The notes below the pieces were generated by a model, which was given only the letters and a program-made list of their open reading frames with translations, did not search any database and was not told the DNA's origin. A stretch of DNA of 27,367 bases from JBAXTE01 sp964653595. GTDB lineage: Bacteria; Bacteroidota; Bacteroidia; Bacteroidales; WCHB1-69. Location: assembly GCA_964653595.1 (NCBI GenBank), contig CAZZHH010000042.1:1-27367 (forward strand), written 5' to 3'. The translations under genes were made by a program, and so were the position numbers. This document shows, piece after piece, positions 8,430 through 15,248 of the stretch; position 1 is the first letter of the stretch, and each line of letters begins with the position of its first letter.

Positions 8430-11294
8430 CTAGTTTGCTCCTAGCAATGTAACATTCCCTTTAAATTTATAGGGCTTACCTTGAAGATCGTAGATGACTA
8501 AAATCCACGAATATACATAAGATGAATTGATAGAATCTTCTTTAATATTACCTTCCCATCGGTCTCCATAGTCTTTTGATTCGAACACTTTTTGACCCCA
8601 TCTATCGTAAATAAATAAATGATATCCTTCAGGGCTATAACCAGTAGCTATTGGCCCAAAGTTTTCGTTTACGCCATCTCCATTTGGAGTAAAGGTGTTC
8701 GGAACCCAAACTATTAATTCTGTGGTTACATTAACTATTAGTGATTCTGTACTGCTACATCCAAATTCATCTAACACGGTTAAGGTTACAGTATATACTC
8801 CATAATTAGAATAGACATGGGTGGGATTATCTAAAGTGGATGTGGTATTGTCTCCAAAATCCCAAATGCACGATGTGTAATTAGTGGATAGATTTGAGAA
8901 AATAAAGGAAGCATCTGACAATAGAGCATGAAACCTGTTTACTGATAAGCTAGCCTTTGGAGATGAAGTATTAGAAATGGAAATAAACTCACTTACGCTA
9001 CAATAGCCATCAGTGACTGTAACTGAGTAATTTCCTGGGGTTAACTGTGTTATGTTTGATGATGTGGCATTTGTACTCCAATGATACTGGTAATTATTAC
9101 TTCCCCCAGTAACAAGGATGTTTATCGCGCCATCGGGTTGAGAACAGTGTGAAGGCGTTGTGGATAGGACTGCAATGGAAGGAGCTTCATGATTTATAAT
9201 GTTAGAATACAACGTGTCTTTACAGCCTTCTTGATCGGTAACAATTACAAAATAATGCCCTGCTTGTAAGCTGTTTCTGAAGTTTGTATTTGTGTTCGAA
9301 TTTATATTCCAATTATAATGGAATGGTGCTGTGCCATTGACTACCGCAACTATAATGCTGCCATTTGAGTTAGAACATGACTCATTGGTTTGTGATGCCA
9401 AAATTAAATTAGGTGGAAGTATTTTTTCAACATTTGTGCTTACTGATTCTGAGCATCCATTTGCATCTGTTACCGTTACAGTGTATGTGTTATTGCTTAA
9501 TCCAGTAATTGTAGAAGTGTGCATTCCGGTATAGTTTTCAGACCAGTGGTATGTGTATCCTGGGGTTCCTCCATTTACTGTTAACACGATTGTGCCGTTG
9601 TCATTATTGCATGTTGTTGGAGTTTGAACACTATAGATGCTTATTGGTTGAGGATCTGTTAACAAAATAGACCTGATTATGGAACAACCATTTGCATCTG
9701 TAACAGTGACAGAATATTCACCTGATGAAATTTGGGTTAATTGAGGTGACGATAAACTGTTATTCCATGTGTAATTATAAGGATCAGTTCCCCCAGTAAC
9801 AACAATTGTAGCACTTCCGTCTGATGCTCCATAACACTTGGGATTTTCTTTTGCTGTGTTAGCGTTTAGAGGGGCATTGGGTTGCGAAATAGTCGTAGCT
9901 ATGGATGTAGAGCATCCATTTGCATCTGTAATGGTTACTTGATAGTTATTTGCAGTTAAGTTAGTAATGTCCTGCGAGGTAGCTCCGTTGTTCCAGTTGT
10001 AGTTGTATGGTGTTGTTCCGCCATTCACATTTATATCGATAGCTCCGTTTGCTTCAGCAAAGCAGTTAACATTTGTTGTGCTTTGTATAGTAGCGTATAG
10101 AGGGGCGTTGGGTTGCGAAATAGTCGCAGCTATGGATGTAGAGCATCCATTTGCATCTGTAATGGTTACTTGATAGTTATTTGCAGTTAAGTTAGTAATG
10201 TCCTGCGAGGTAGCTCCGTTGTTCCAGTTGTAGTTGTATGGTGTTGTTCCGCCATTCACATTTATATCGATAGCTCCGTTTGCTTCAGCAAAGCAGTTAA
10301 CATTTGTTGTGCTTTGTAAAGTAGTGTTCAACAAGCTACTAGGCATACTTACAGATATATTTAATATTTTTTGGTTGCATCTAGGATATCTAGAGTCTCT
10401 AACTACAAAGGAAAAGATACCTGTAGTGGTAATATTAGCTATGGAGTCTGTGGTAATCATATTTCCTGTTCCGTTAATATTATCTGTCCAAAACCAGGTA
10501 TATGGAGGCATCCCACCGTAAAAGTTTCCGATTAATTTAGCAGTATCTAGTGGAGAGCAAGGAAAAATGGAATTAGTGGATAAAGAAGTATTGAGATTAT
10601 CTACAAAATGGATTCTAACTGTATCACAAAAAATAGAGTTTTCGCTACATTCAGGAAGAAGAACGTTGCCACAAACAACATAGTCGATATATTCTGGGGT
10701 ACTTCCAATAGCATTTACTTCTGAATAATTACACCCAAATTGACAATTTAAATAATTGTTATACTGTCCATAAGAACCTGGATATACAGAGTTTATCGTG
10801 ATAGAGGAGGATACTAGTCCGTCAATTTGAATTGCATCACTACATTGGTTTTGAACTGGGACTACGGATATATTTGGTTTCGGAACAGAGGTAATAGAAT
10901 AGGTATTGCTATTGTTTCCAGGTTTGCAAAATGTAAGTTCGTGTGTACCACTTGTCATACATATTGGCGATCCCACTGCTACTTGAGGCCCACAGTCAAT
11001 TTGATAAAACATTGAACCTCCAGGTATAGCACCAGAAGCAATATTAAATTGTATTCCTGCAACATCTGTATCTAAGGTAATGATAAATCGAAGGCAGACA
11101 TCTGGATTGCTTGTTCCACAACATCTGCCTAATCTGTTTATCAGGGGACTAATCCATACAGAATCGTTGTTGCCTGATAAGTTCGCAAACATTGTTGGCA
11201 CAGTTGCGTCGCAATTTGAGCTTTGAGCATTTATGGTTGACAAAAAGAAAAAATTTATCACGATAAGGAGGCTGAATTTGTATATTGTTTTCAT
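8430..11294 (-). CDS. Secreted surface protein with SprB repeats, PKD and T9SS C-terminal domain
   Basis: The protein has 954 residues. A signal peptide covers residues 1-23, ending in Ile-Asn-Ala-Gln. Residues 24 to about 320 form a Cys-rich N-terminal region that I do not recognise. About six SprB-type repeats of 75-78 residues follow (roughly 320-790), each with a Gly-Gly-Thr-x-Pro-Tyr-x-Tyr-x-Trp core and a Val-Thr-Asp-Ala-Asn-Gly-Cys end. A PKD domain with WDFGDNTTS lies near 800-865. The last 90 residues are a gliding-motility-associated (CHU_C) domain with PNTFTPNGDGVNE and YDRWGQKVFES. That domain marks export by the type IX secretion system and cell-surface attachment. Repeats one and two are almost identical at DNA level. 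It is probably an adhesin; no catalytic domain is seen. Confidence 0.92.
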   Translation of the reverse strand: MKTIYKFSLLIVINFFFLSTINAQSSNCDATVPTMFANLSGNNDSVWISPLINRLGRCCGTSNPDVCLRFIITLDTDVAGIQFNIASGAIPGGSMFYQIDCGPQVAVGSPICMTSGTHELTFCKPGNNSNTYSITSVPKPNISVVPVQNQCSDAIQIDGLVSSSITINSVYPGSYGQYNNYLNCQFGCNYSEVNAIGSTPEYIDYVVCGNVLLPECSENSIFCDTVRIHFVDNLNTSLSTNSIFPCSPLDTAKLIGNFYGGMPPYTWFWTDNINGTGNMITTDSIANITTTGIFSFVVRDSRYPRCNQKILNISVSMPSSLLNTTLQSTTNVNCFAEANGAIDINVNGGTTPYNYNWNNGATSQDITNLTANNYQVTITDANGCSTSIAATISQPNAPLYATIQSTTNVNCFAEANGAIDINVNGGTTPYNYNWNNGATSQDITNLTANNYQVTITDANGCSTSIATTISQPNAPLNANTAKENPKCYGASDGSATIVVTGGTDPYNYTWNNSLSSPQLTQISSGEYSVTVTDANGCSIIRSILLTDPQPISIYSVQTPTTCNNDNGTIVLTVNGGTPGYTYHWSENYTGMHTSTITGLSNNTYTVTVTDANGCSESVSTNVEKILPPNLILASQTNESCSNSNGSIIVAVVNGTAPFHYNWNINSNTNTNFRNSLQAGHYFVIVTDQEGCKDTLYSNIINHEAPSIAVLSTTPSHCSQPDGAINILVTGGSNNYQYHWSTNATSSNITQLTPGNYSVTVTDGYCSVSEFISISNTSSPKASLSVNRFHALLSDASFIFSNLSTNYTSCIWDFGDNTTSTLDNPTHVYSNYGVYTVTLTVLDEFGCSSTESLIVNVTTELIVWVPNTFTPNGDGVNENFGPIATGYSPEGYHLFIYDRWGQKVFESKDYGDRWEGNIKEDSINSSYVYSWILVIYDLQGKPYKFKGNVTLLGAN
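9861..10319 (-). repeat. Two 231-bp direct tandem copies inside the surface protein gene
   Basis: The units 9861-10091 and 10092-10319 match with a constant offset of 231 nt, exactly 77 codons. I see only about five differences, for example at 9866/10097, 9876/10107 and 9896/10127. The other SprB repeats of the gene are far more diverged. This points to a recent duplication that keeps the frame. Confidence 0.9.
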
Positions 11295-11488
11295 GATAAT
11301 TTGTTTTTAAATTGGCATGAATAAATATACAAAATTTGAAAGGTAAATGCAATTGAAAAGTTTAATATATTCTAAATATGGGATAATTTGTTTCTTTTCT
11401 AGATAGTGTTTTGGCTATTTTTATTAGAAAAATAGGATAGTAGGTTTTGTTTAAATTGATATAAGTGTTTGGTTATAAGGGAATCTTG

Positions 11489-11508
11489 TTTTTTTTTTTT
11501 TTTTTTTT
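11489..11508. repeat. Homopolymeric tract of 20 T
   Basis: Twenty consecutive T residues on the plus strand lie upstream of the minus-strand surface protein gene. Tracts of this length are prone to slippage, and the count may also be a sequencing artefact. Confidence 0.85.
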
Positions 11509-11789
11509 ATTTATTCACAAGTTCCGTAAGGCATGGGTTTTTATTGTTTTTAAAATTCATTTATTTTTTAAAATCGCACAAAGAGTGCTCAGTTTTTTCG
11601 GAAAAAATCTTAAGAATTAACGAAATGTTAATATTTGCTGAAGCTAGGATGATTTTTGATGGTGATAAAAAGAAATTTATTACCAAAAAAGGACTAATTT
11701 TCTCTTTCTTTTAAGGATAGAAAACAAAAATTCGAATTCTACGATTGGGGTGTTTTTTACAAGAAAGTATTTATTGTTTAAAGGACAAA

Positions 11790-11835
11790 TTCTATAAAAA
11801 AACTCCACTAACATTCAAAACAATGTTAGTGGAGT
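11790..11835 (-). terminator. Rho-independent terminator after the Lys-rich protein gene
   Basis: A perfect 14-bp stem (11802-11815 paired with 11822-11835, half-site ACTCCACTAACATT) closes a 6-nt loop. On the minus strand a T-rich stretch (TTTTTTATAG) follows. It lies about 20 nt past the stop at 11855. Confidence 0.9.
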
Positions 11836-11854
11836 AGATAGAAATTAGAGTATC

Positions 11855-12430
11855 TTATTTCTTGGTTGTTTTTTCTAGGGCATCAACCTCTTTTTTCTGT
11901 TTTTCTACAGTATTTTTCATCGCTTTCACTTTTTCTTCAGCTTTAGCGATTTTTTCTTTTTTTACTTTAGCGTCTTTGGCAGTTATTTTTTTTTCTTTTT
12001 CTTCTTTTGCTACTTTTTCTTTAGCGTCCTTAATCTTTTTTTCGTTGGTCGCAATTTGATTTTCTTGTTCTTTTATTTTTTGCTTAGCATGTTCTTTTTT
12101 AGCTTGAGCAGCAGCTTTTGCATCAGTAGCTCTTTGTTGGCCAAATTCTTTACCACTTTTGTCTCCTTTGTTTTTACCGTATGCGTTCCCTTTATTTTGG
12201 TTTTCTTGAACAACGGTATCGTTTTTTTTATCTTTTAAATCTTTCTCCTTTTTGCCTTTTAAGTCCTTATCTTTTACATCCTTCTCTTTTTTATCGATCT
12301 GTTTTTCGGTTTTTTGTTTGTCTTCCTTTTTTTGATTTCCTTTTCCGTTTCCTTTTCCGTGACCTTGGGCAATTGCAAATTGACAAGCAACCATCAATGC
12401 CAAACTTAATAGTGTGATCTTTTTCATCAT
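11855..12430 (-). CDS. Secreted Lys/Glu-rich coiled-coil protein, unknown function
   Basis: The 191-residue protein has a clear signal peptide (hydrophobic residues 5-20, cleavage after Ala-Ile-Ala-Gln at about 22). A Gly/Lys/Asn stretch with two GKGNGKGN-like units follows, then a region made almost wholly of Lys, Asp, Glu and Gln. From about residue 100 on, charged heptad-like helices suggest a long coiled coil. Net charge is strongly positive. No family can be assigned with confidence, as low-complexity sequence of this kind gives spurious matches. It starts 9 nt after the stop of the small lipoprotein gene, so the two are probably co-transcribed, and a strong terminator ends the unit. A periplasmic or surface role binding anionic polymers is only a guess. 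Confidence 0.8.
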   Translation of the reverse strand: MMKKITLLSLALMVACQFAIAQGHGKGNGKGNQKKEDKQKTEKQIDKKEKDVKDKDLKGKKEKDLKDKKNDTVVQENQNKGNAYGKNKGDKSGKEFGQQRATDAKAAAQAKKEHAKQKIKEQENQIATNEKKIKDAKEKVAKEEKEKKITAKDAKVKKEKIAKAEEKVKAMKNTVEKQKKEVDALEKTTKK

Positions 12431-12439
12431 AATAATAAT

Positions 12440-12640
12440 TTAAATGTCTTTTAATAATTGGTCAATTTCCTCTTGATTTTTATCAATTTCTACCTTGGAA
12501 GAATCTACAGTAGTACCTAAGGTTTCGGTAGATTGTTCAATTGCTTGAATCTCTTCGGGAGTTTCTTTGGCTTTGTCTGAACCTCCAGAACAAGCCATCA
12601 TTAGTCCAATGATTGGAATTAGATAAATTGCTTTTTTCAT
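12440..12640 (-). CDS. Small lipoprotein, 66 residues, unknown function
   Basis: The peptide has a signal sequence and a lipobox ending in Met-Ala-Cys at residue 17, followed by a Ser-Gly-Gly linker. The remaining 45 residues are acidic and helical, with a heptad-like spacing of hydrophobic residues near the end. It should be a lipid-anchored envelope protein. The plan loosely resembles small coiled-coil lipoproteins such as Lpp, but there is no real similarity. It has a -7 element upstream at 12685-12692 and is followed after 9 nt by the gene for the secreted Lys-rich protein. The acidic partner and the basic one could interact, which is inference from charge and linkage alone. Confidence 0.78.
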   Translation of the reverse strand: MKKAIYLIPIIGLMMACSGGSDKAKETPEEIQAIEQSTETLGTTVDSSKVEIDKNQEEIDQLLKDI

Positions 12641-12684
12641 ACTCGATTTTGGTTTAAAAACGTATTAGTTGAATTAAATGCAAA

Positions 12685-12692
12685 CAAAGATA
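12685..12692 (-). promoter_or_regulatory. -7 element (TATCTTTG) of the lipoprotein/Lys-rich gene pair
   Basis: The minus strand reads TATCTTTG, 44 nt before the start at 12640. A TTG lies upstream at 12708-12710, but the spacer of 15 nt is slightly short of the usual 17-23. Confidence 0.5.
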
Positions 12693-12773
12693 GTTGTTAA
12701 TTTGTAACAAAAATACATTTATTTGTTTCGTTTTCAAAAATAATAATTTATTTTGAGATAATATGTTAAATCG

Positions 12774-13202
12774 TTATTTGTCATCATTTAATAGTTCTCT
12801 ATCTTCTAATAAATCGAGGTAATCGTTGTAATCAATTTCGTTAAATATGCTCATTTCACCTTGTTCAAGATTTTTAATTTTAATTTTAAAATTATTACGT
12901 TGATTTTTGGAAGAGATGGAGAAGGGCTTCGAAATCATTACCTTATAGCCTGGAGTGATGGTTCTTATTTTATAAGTTCCGTCTGAAACATTAGGGATCG
13001 AAAATAAGCCTTTGTTGTCGGAAATGGATTTTGCTATTACATTTTGGTTTACATCGAGTAAGAAAATACTTACTTTAGGGATGCTATAGAGTGAATCGGA
13101 GTCGATGATTATGCCAGATACGGATGCATTTTGAGCTTTAAGAGATGAAAAAATCATAAGTAAAGCAAAAAATGGGAAGAATAAAAAAGTGATTTTTTTC
13201 AT
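12774..13202 (-). CDS. Secreted protein with carboxypeptidase-like regulatory (beta-sandwich) domain
   Basis: The protein has 142 residues with a signal peptide (cleavage after Leu-Lys-Ala-Gln near residue 24). Residues 25-105 fit the carboxypeptidase-regulatory-like fold: a start of the type ASVSGIIIDSDS, then IPKVSIFLLD, a DNKGLFSIPNV turn, and DGTYKIRTITPGYK. In Bacteroidota this domain often heads TonB-dependent receptors, but here it stands alone and is followed by a 35-residue acidic tail. No plug or barrel follows. It probably acts in the envelope, function unknown. It has its own promoter at 13230-13263 and no co-directed close neighbour. Confidence 0.78.
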   Translation of the reverse strand: MKKITFLFFPFFALLMIFSSLKAQNASVSGIIIDSDSLYSIPKVSIFLLDVNQNVIAKSISDNKGLFSIPNVSDGTYKIRTITPGYKVMISKPFSISSKNQRNNFKIKIKNLEQGEMSIFNEIDYNDYLDLLEDRELLNDDK

Positions 13203-13229
13203 TTTGTTTTAAGTTTGAATTAATAAATA

Positions 13230-13263
13230 CAAAGATACTATTTTATTTTGATGAAGTTTACAA
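13230..13263 (-). promoter_or_regulatory. Promoter of the carboxypeptidase-regulatory-domain gene
   Basis: The minus strand has TTG (13261-13263), a 23-nt spacer and TATCTTTG (13230-13237), matching the Bacteroidota consensus at the long end of its spacing. Confidence 0.55.
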
Positions 13264-13401
13264 TGGCGTTTCTTAGGTTTATTCGATTTACCTCTTAAGC
13301 CTTATTAATCGAAAGAGTATTTAGTAAATAGAATGATTTAAAGGATTAATAATCGGCGGTGTTAAAGATGTTCGTGTTGAATAGGTGAAGTTATTCATGT
13401 T

Positions 13402-13440
13402 AAAAAAAAAGCTCAACTTAAGATACCAATAAGTTGAGCT
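13402..13440 (-). terminator. Rho-independent terminator after ssb
   Basis: An 11-bp perfect stem (AGCTCAACTTA at 13410-13420 paired with 13430-13440) closes a 9-nt loop and is followed on the minus strand by a run of T. It lies about 20 nt past the ssb stop codon. Confidence 0.9.
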
Positions 13441-13460
13441 TGTTTTATAGTTTTTATTAG

Positions 13461-13916
13461 TTAAAAAGGCAAATCATCGGCAGTTGCTTCAACAGCAGGT
13501 GCAGATGTATTGGAAGCTGATGAGCTGGATTGTTGTTCGTTTGCAGAAAAAGGATTATTTGAAATTTCCATAGACCCTTCATTGTTGTTTTTAGCTCCGA
13601 GCATTTGAAAAGTATCTGCAACAATGTCAGTGGCATATTTTTTTACTCCATTATCTTCCCACGAATGAGTACGAATTTTCCCTTCTATGTATACTTGCAT
13701 TCCTTTCTTTAGGTACTGAGCTGCAATGTCGGCAAGTCCTCTCCAACAGACAATATTATGCCATTCGGTTTGGGTTACTTTGTTTCCTGCTTTGTCTTTA
13801 TAAGATTCAGAGGTTGCAACAGTAAAAGTTACTCTTTTTACGTTATTTTCGTATACGGTAGTTTCTGGATCTCTTCCAAGATTTCCTATCAACATTACTT
13901 TATTTAATCCTGCCAT
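13461..13916 (-). CDS. ssb: Single-stranded DNA-binding protein
   Basis: The 151-residue protein has the bacterial SSB plan. The OB fold fills residues 1-110, beginning with MAGLNKVMLIGNLGRDPE and including TEWHNIVCWRGLADIAAQYLKKG and VYIEGKIRTHSWED. A Ser/Asn-rich disordered linker follows. The acidic tip Asp-Asp-Leu-Pro-Phe ends the chain; this is the docking site for partner repair and replication proteins. It lies downstream of mutY in the same direction, a neighbourhood that I recall from other Bacteroidota. Its own promoter overlaps the 3' end of mutY, and a terminator follows. Confidence 0.96.
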   Translation of the reverse strand: MAGLNKVMLIGNLGRDPETTVYENNVKRVTFTVATSESYKDKAGNKVTQTEWHNIVCWRGLADIAAQYLKKGMQVYIEGKIRTHSWEDNGVKKYATDIVADTFQMLGAKNNNEGSMEISNNPFSANEQQSSSSASNTSAPAVEATADDLPF

Positions 13917-13936
13917 AATTATTTAAATATTTTCAT

Positions 13937-13970
13937 CAAAGGTAGTAATTCTATCTAATTTATTTTGCAA
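13937..13970 (-). promoter_or_regulatory. Promoter of ssb
   Basis: The minus strand has TTG (13968-13970), a 23-nt spacer and TACCTTTG (13937-13944). It overlaps the end of mutY and lies 20 nt before the ssb start. Confidence 0.55.
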
Positions 13971-15018
13971 TTTGTTCGGAAATTAACAAAAAAAATGTCT
14001 GTAATAATTTTGAAAATGGGTAATTATCTATTGTTTTATTTGATATGATTGTCCCATTTATCTGGTTAGCAATTTTCGCCAATTCTGAGTTAGAAGCTGA
14101 AACAAAGTGTATGGTAGCATCAATGTGTTGATGACTTAGAATGTGTCTTCTAAGTTTAATGCTTTTTGTGATAGATAGCTTTTGAAAGACTTTGTCTCGT
14201 TTATCTGGCTCTAAATTTTTCTTTTCAATCAATGGTAGTTCGAAGAGTCCCTTCCAAATATCGTTTTCTGTTCGTTGAGTTATTATAAACCTTCCATCGG
14301 GGTGGTATATATAATAGTATTTAAAAATACGAGTTGTGATAGTTTTTTTAGGTTTTTTTTGTGGGATGATGTGTTGAGTTGACTCTTTATATGAGATGCA
14401 CTGATGAATAAAAGGGCAGTTTGCGCAGTCAGGTTTATTTGGGGTACAAACTAGGGATCCAAATTCCATCATTGCTTGATTAATAATACCAGCATCATAG
14501 TATAAAATAATTTTTTGAGCAACATGTTCAATTTTTTTTTGAGTTTGGATAGTGTCTACTACTTCTGTAATATTACATAATCTAGCGATCCATCGGGTTA
14601 CATTCCCATCAACGACTGCTTTTTTTTCCGAGTTTGAAATGGATGAAATGGCGGCAGCAGTGTACTTACCAATTCCTTTTAGGAGAATTAAGTCATTGTA
14701 TGAATTTGGAAAAATTCCATTGTATTGTAACATTATTTGTTTGGCAGTATGATGCATGTTTCTGGCTCTTGAATAGTATCCAAGTCCTTGCCAAAGAACT
14801 AAAACTTCTTCTATGGAGGATTCTGCCAAAATATTTACCGTTGGAAACTTTTCGATGAATTTCAGAAAATAGGGTGTGCCTTGGGTAATCTTAGTTTGTT
14901 GCATGATAATTTCCGAAACCCAAATAGTGTATGGGTCTTTGGTTTTTCGCCATGGCAGATCTCTTTTGTTAACAAAGTACCAATTTTCCAGTAAGTTTGA
15001 TATGTTTTGAAAATCCAT
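13960..15018 (-). CDS. mutY: A/G-specific adenine DNA glycosylase
   Basis: MutY removes adenine mispaired with 8-oxoguanine. The 352-residue protein shows the helix-hairpin-helix glycosylase domain first: the catalytic Glu in WVSEIIMQQTKIT near residue 33, the hairpin motif LLKGIGKYTAAAI near 110, and the catalytic Asp in VVDGNVTR near 135. A 4Fe-4S cluster ligand set Cys-x6-Cys-x2-Cys-x5-Cys follows near 190-206. The C-terminal third is the Nudix-like domain (YHPDGRFIITQRTENDIWKGLFELP) that recognises 8-oxoguanine. I chose the ATG at 15018 over the upstream one at 15048: a -7 element lies at 15022-15029, and the domain starts just after this Met. Confidence 0.95.
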   Translation of the reverse strand: MDFQNISNLLENWYFVNKRDLPWRKTKDPYTIWVSEIIMQQTKITQGTPYFLKFIEKFPTVNILAESSIEEVLVLWQGLGYYSRARNMHHTAKQIMLQYNGIFPNSYNDLILLKGIGKYTAAAISSISNSEKKAVVDGNVTRWIARLCNITEVVDTIQTQKKIEHVAQKIILYYDAGIINQAMMEFGSLVCTPNKPDCANCPFIHQCISYKESTQHIIPQKKPKKTITTRIFKYYYIYHPDGRFIITQRTENDIWKGLFELPLIEKKNLEPDKRDKVFQKLSITKSIKLRRHILSHQHIDATIHFVSASNSELAKIANQINGTIISNKTIDNYPFSKLLQTFFLLISEQIAK

Positions 15019-15021
15019 ATG

Positions 15022-15029
15022 CAAAATTA
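15022..15029 (-). promoter_or_regulatory. -7 element (TAATTTTG) abutting the mutY start
   Basis: The minus strand reads TAATTTTG and ends only 3 nt before the ATG at 15018, so transcription would begin at or beside the start codon. No -33 TTG is seen at the right distance. Confidence 0.45.
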
Positions 15030-15175
15030 CTATTTTAAAAGATGACATTTAAAGTTTGTAAAAATTATTATCCCTTTTATGGTTTAGGGTATTTTATATA
15101 AAATCCAGCGAAATAATTTTTAGTTGGATTCTAAAACATTTATTTTACCTTAGGTTATTAAAAAAAAAATTTTTT

Positions 15176-15207
15176 TTGAAAATTTGATTATTATTTTATT
15201 ACTTTTG
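15176..15207 (+). promoter_or_regulatory. Bacteroidota-type promoter for the gatE-gatD pair
   Basis: TTG at 15176-15178 is followed after 21 nt by TACTTTTG at 15200-15207, matching TTG-N17-23-TAnnTTTG. The start codon of gatE is 41 nt further on. It indicates that the pair is expressed from a host-type promoter. Confidence 0.55.
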
Positions 15208-15248
15208 GGCTTTACTAAGCAAAATGAAAAAATATTAACCGAAAACAG

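Larger units (their letters stand above)
11295..11854. other. 560-nt gap with a 20-T homopolymer and one terminator
   Basis: No convincing gene is seen. An 81-codon plus-strand frame at 11469-11714 reads through the T run as poly-Phe and looks accidental. The gap holds a run of 20 T (11489-11508) about 195 nt upstream of the surface protein gene, and at its right end the terminator of the Lys-rich protein gene. The promoter of the surface protein gene should lie here, but no full TTG/TAnnTTTG pair was found. Confidence 0.6.

Noticed and set aside
11469..11714. 81-codon plus-strand frame in the large intergenic gap
   Set aside because: It reads the T run as poly-Phe, has no recognisable domain or initiation context, and would change frame with any slip of the tract.
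11862..12417. Plus-strand Phe/Leu-rich frames opposite the Lys-rich gene
   Set aside because: They are the complement of Lys/Glu-rich codons, which always read as Phe/Leu-rich; the minus strand has the signal peptide, operon and terminator.
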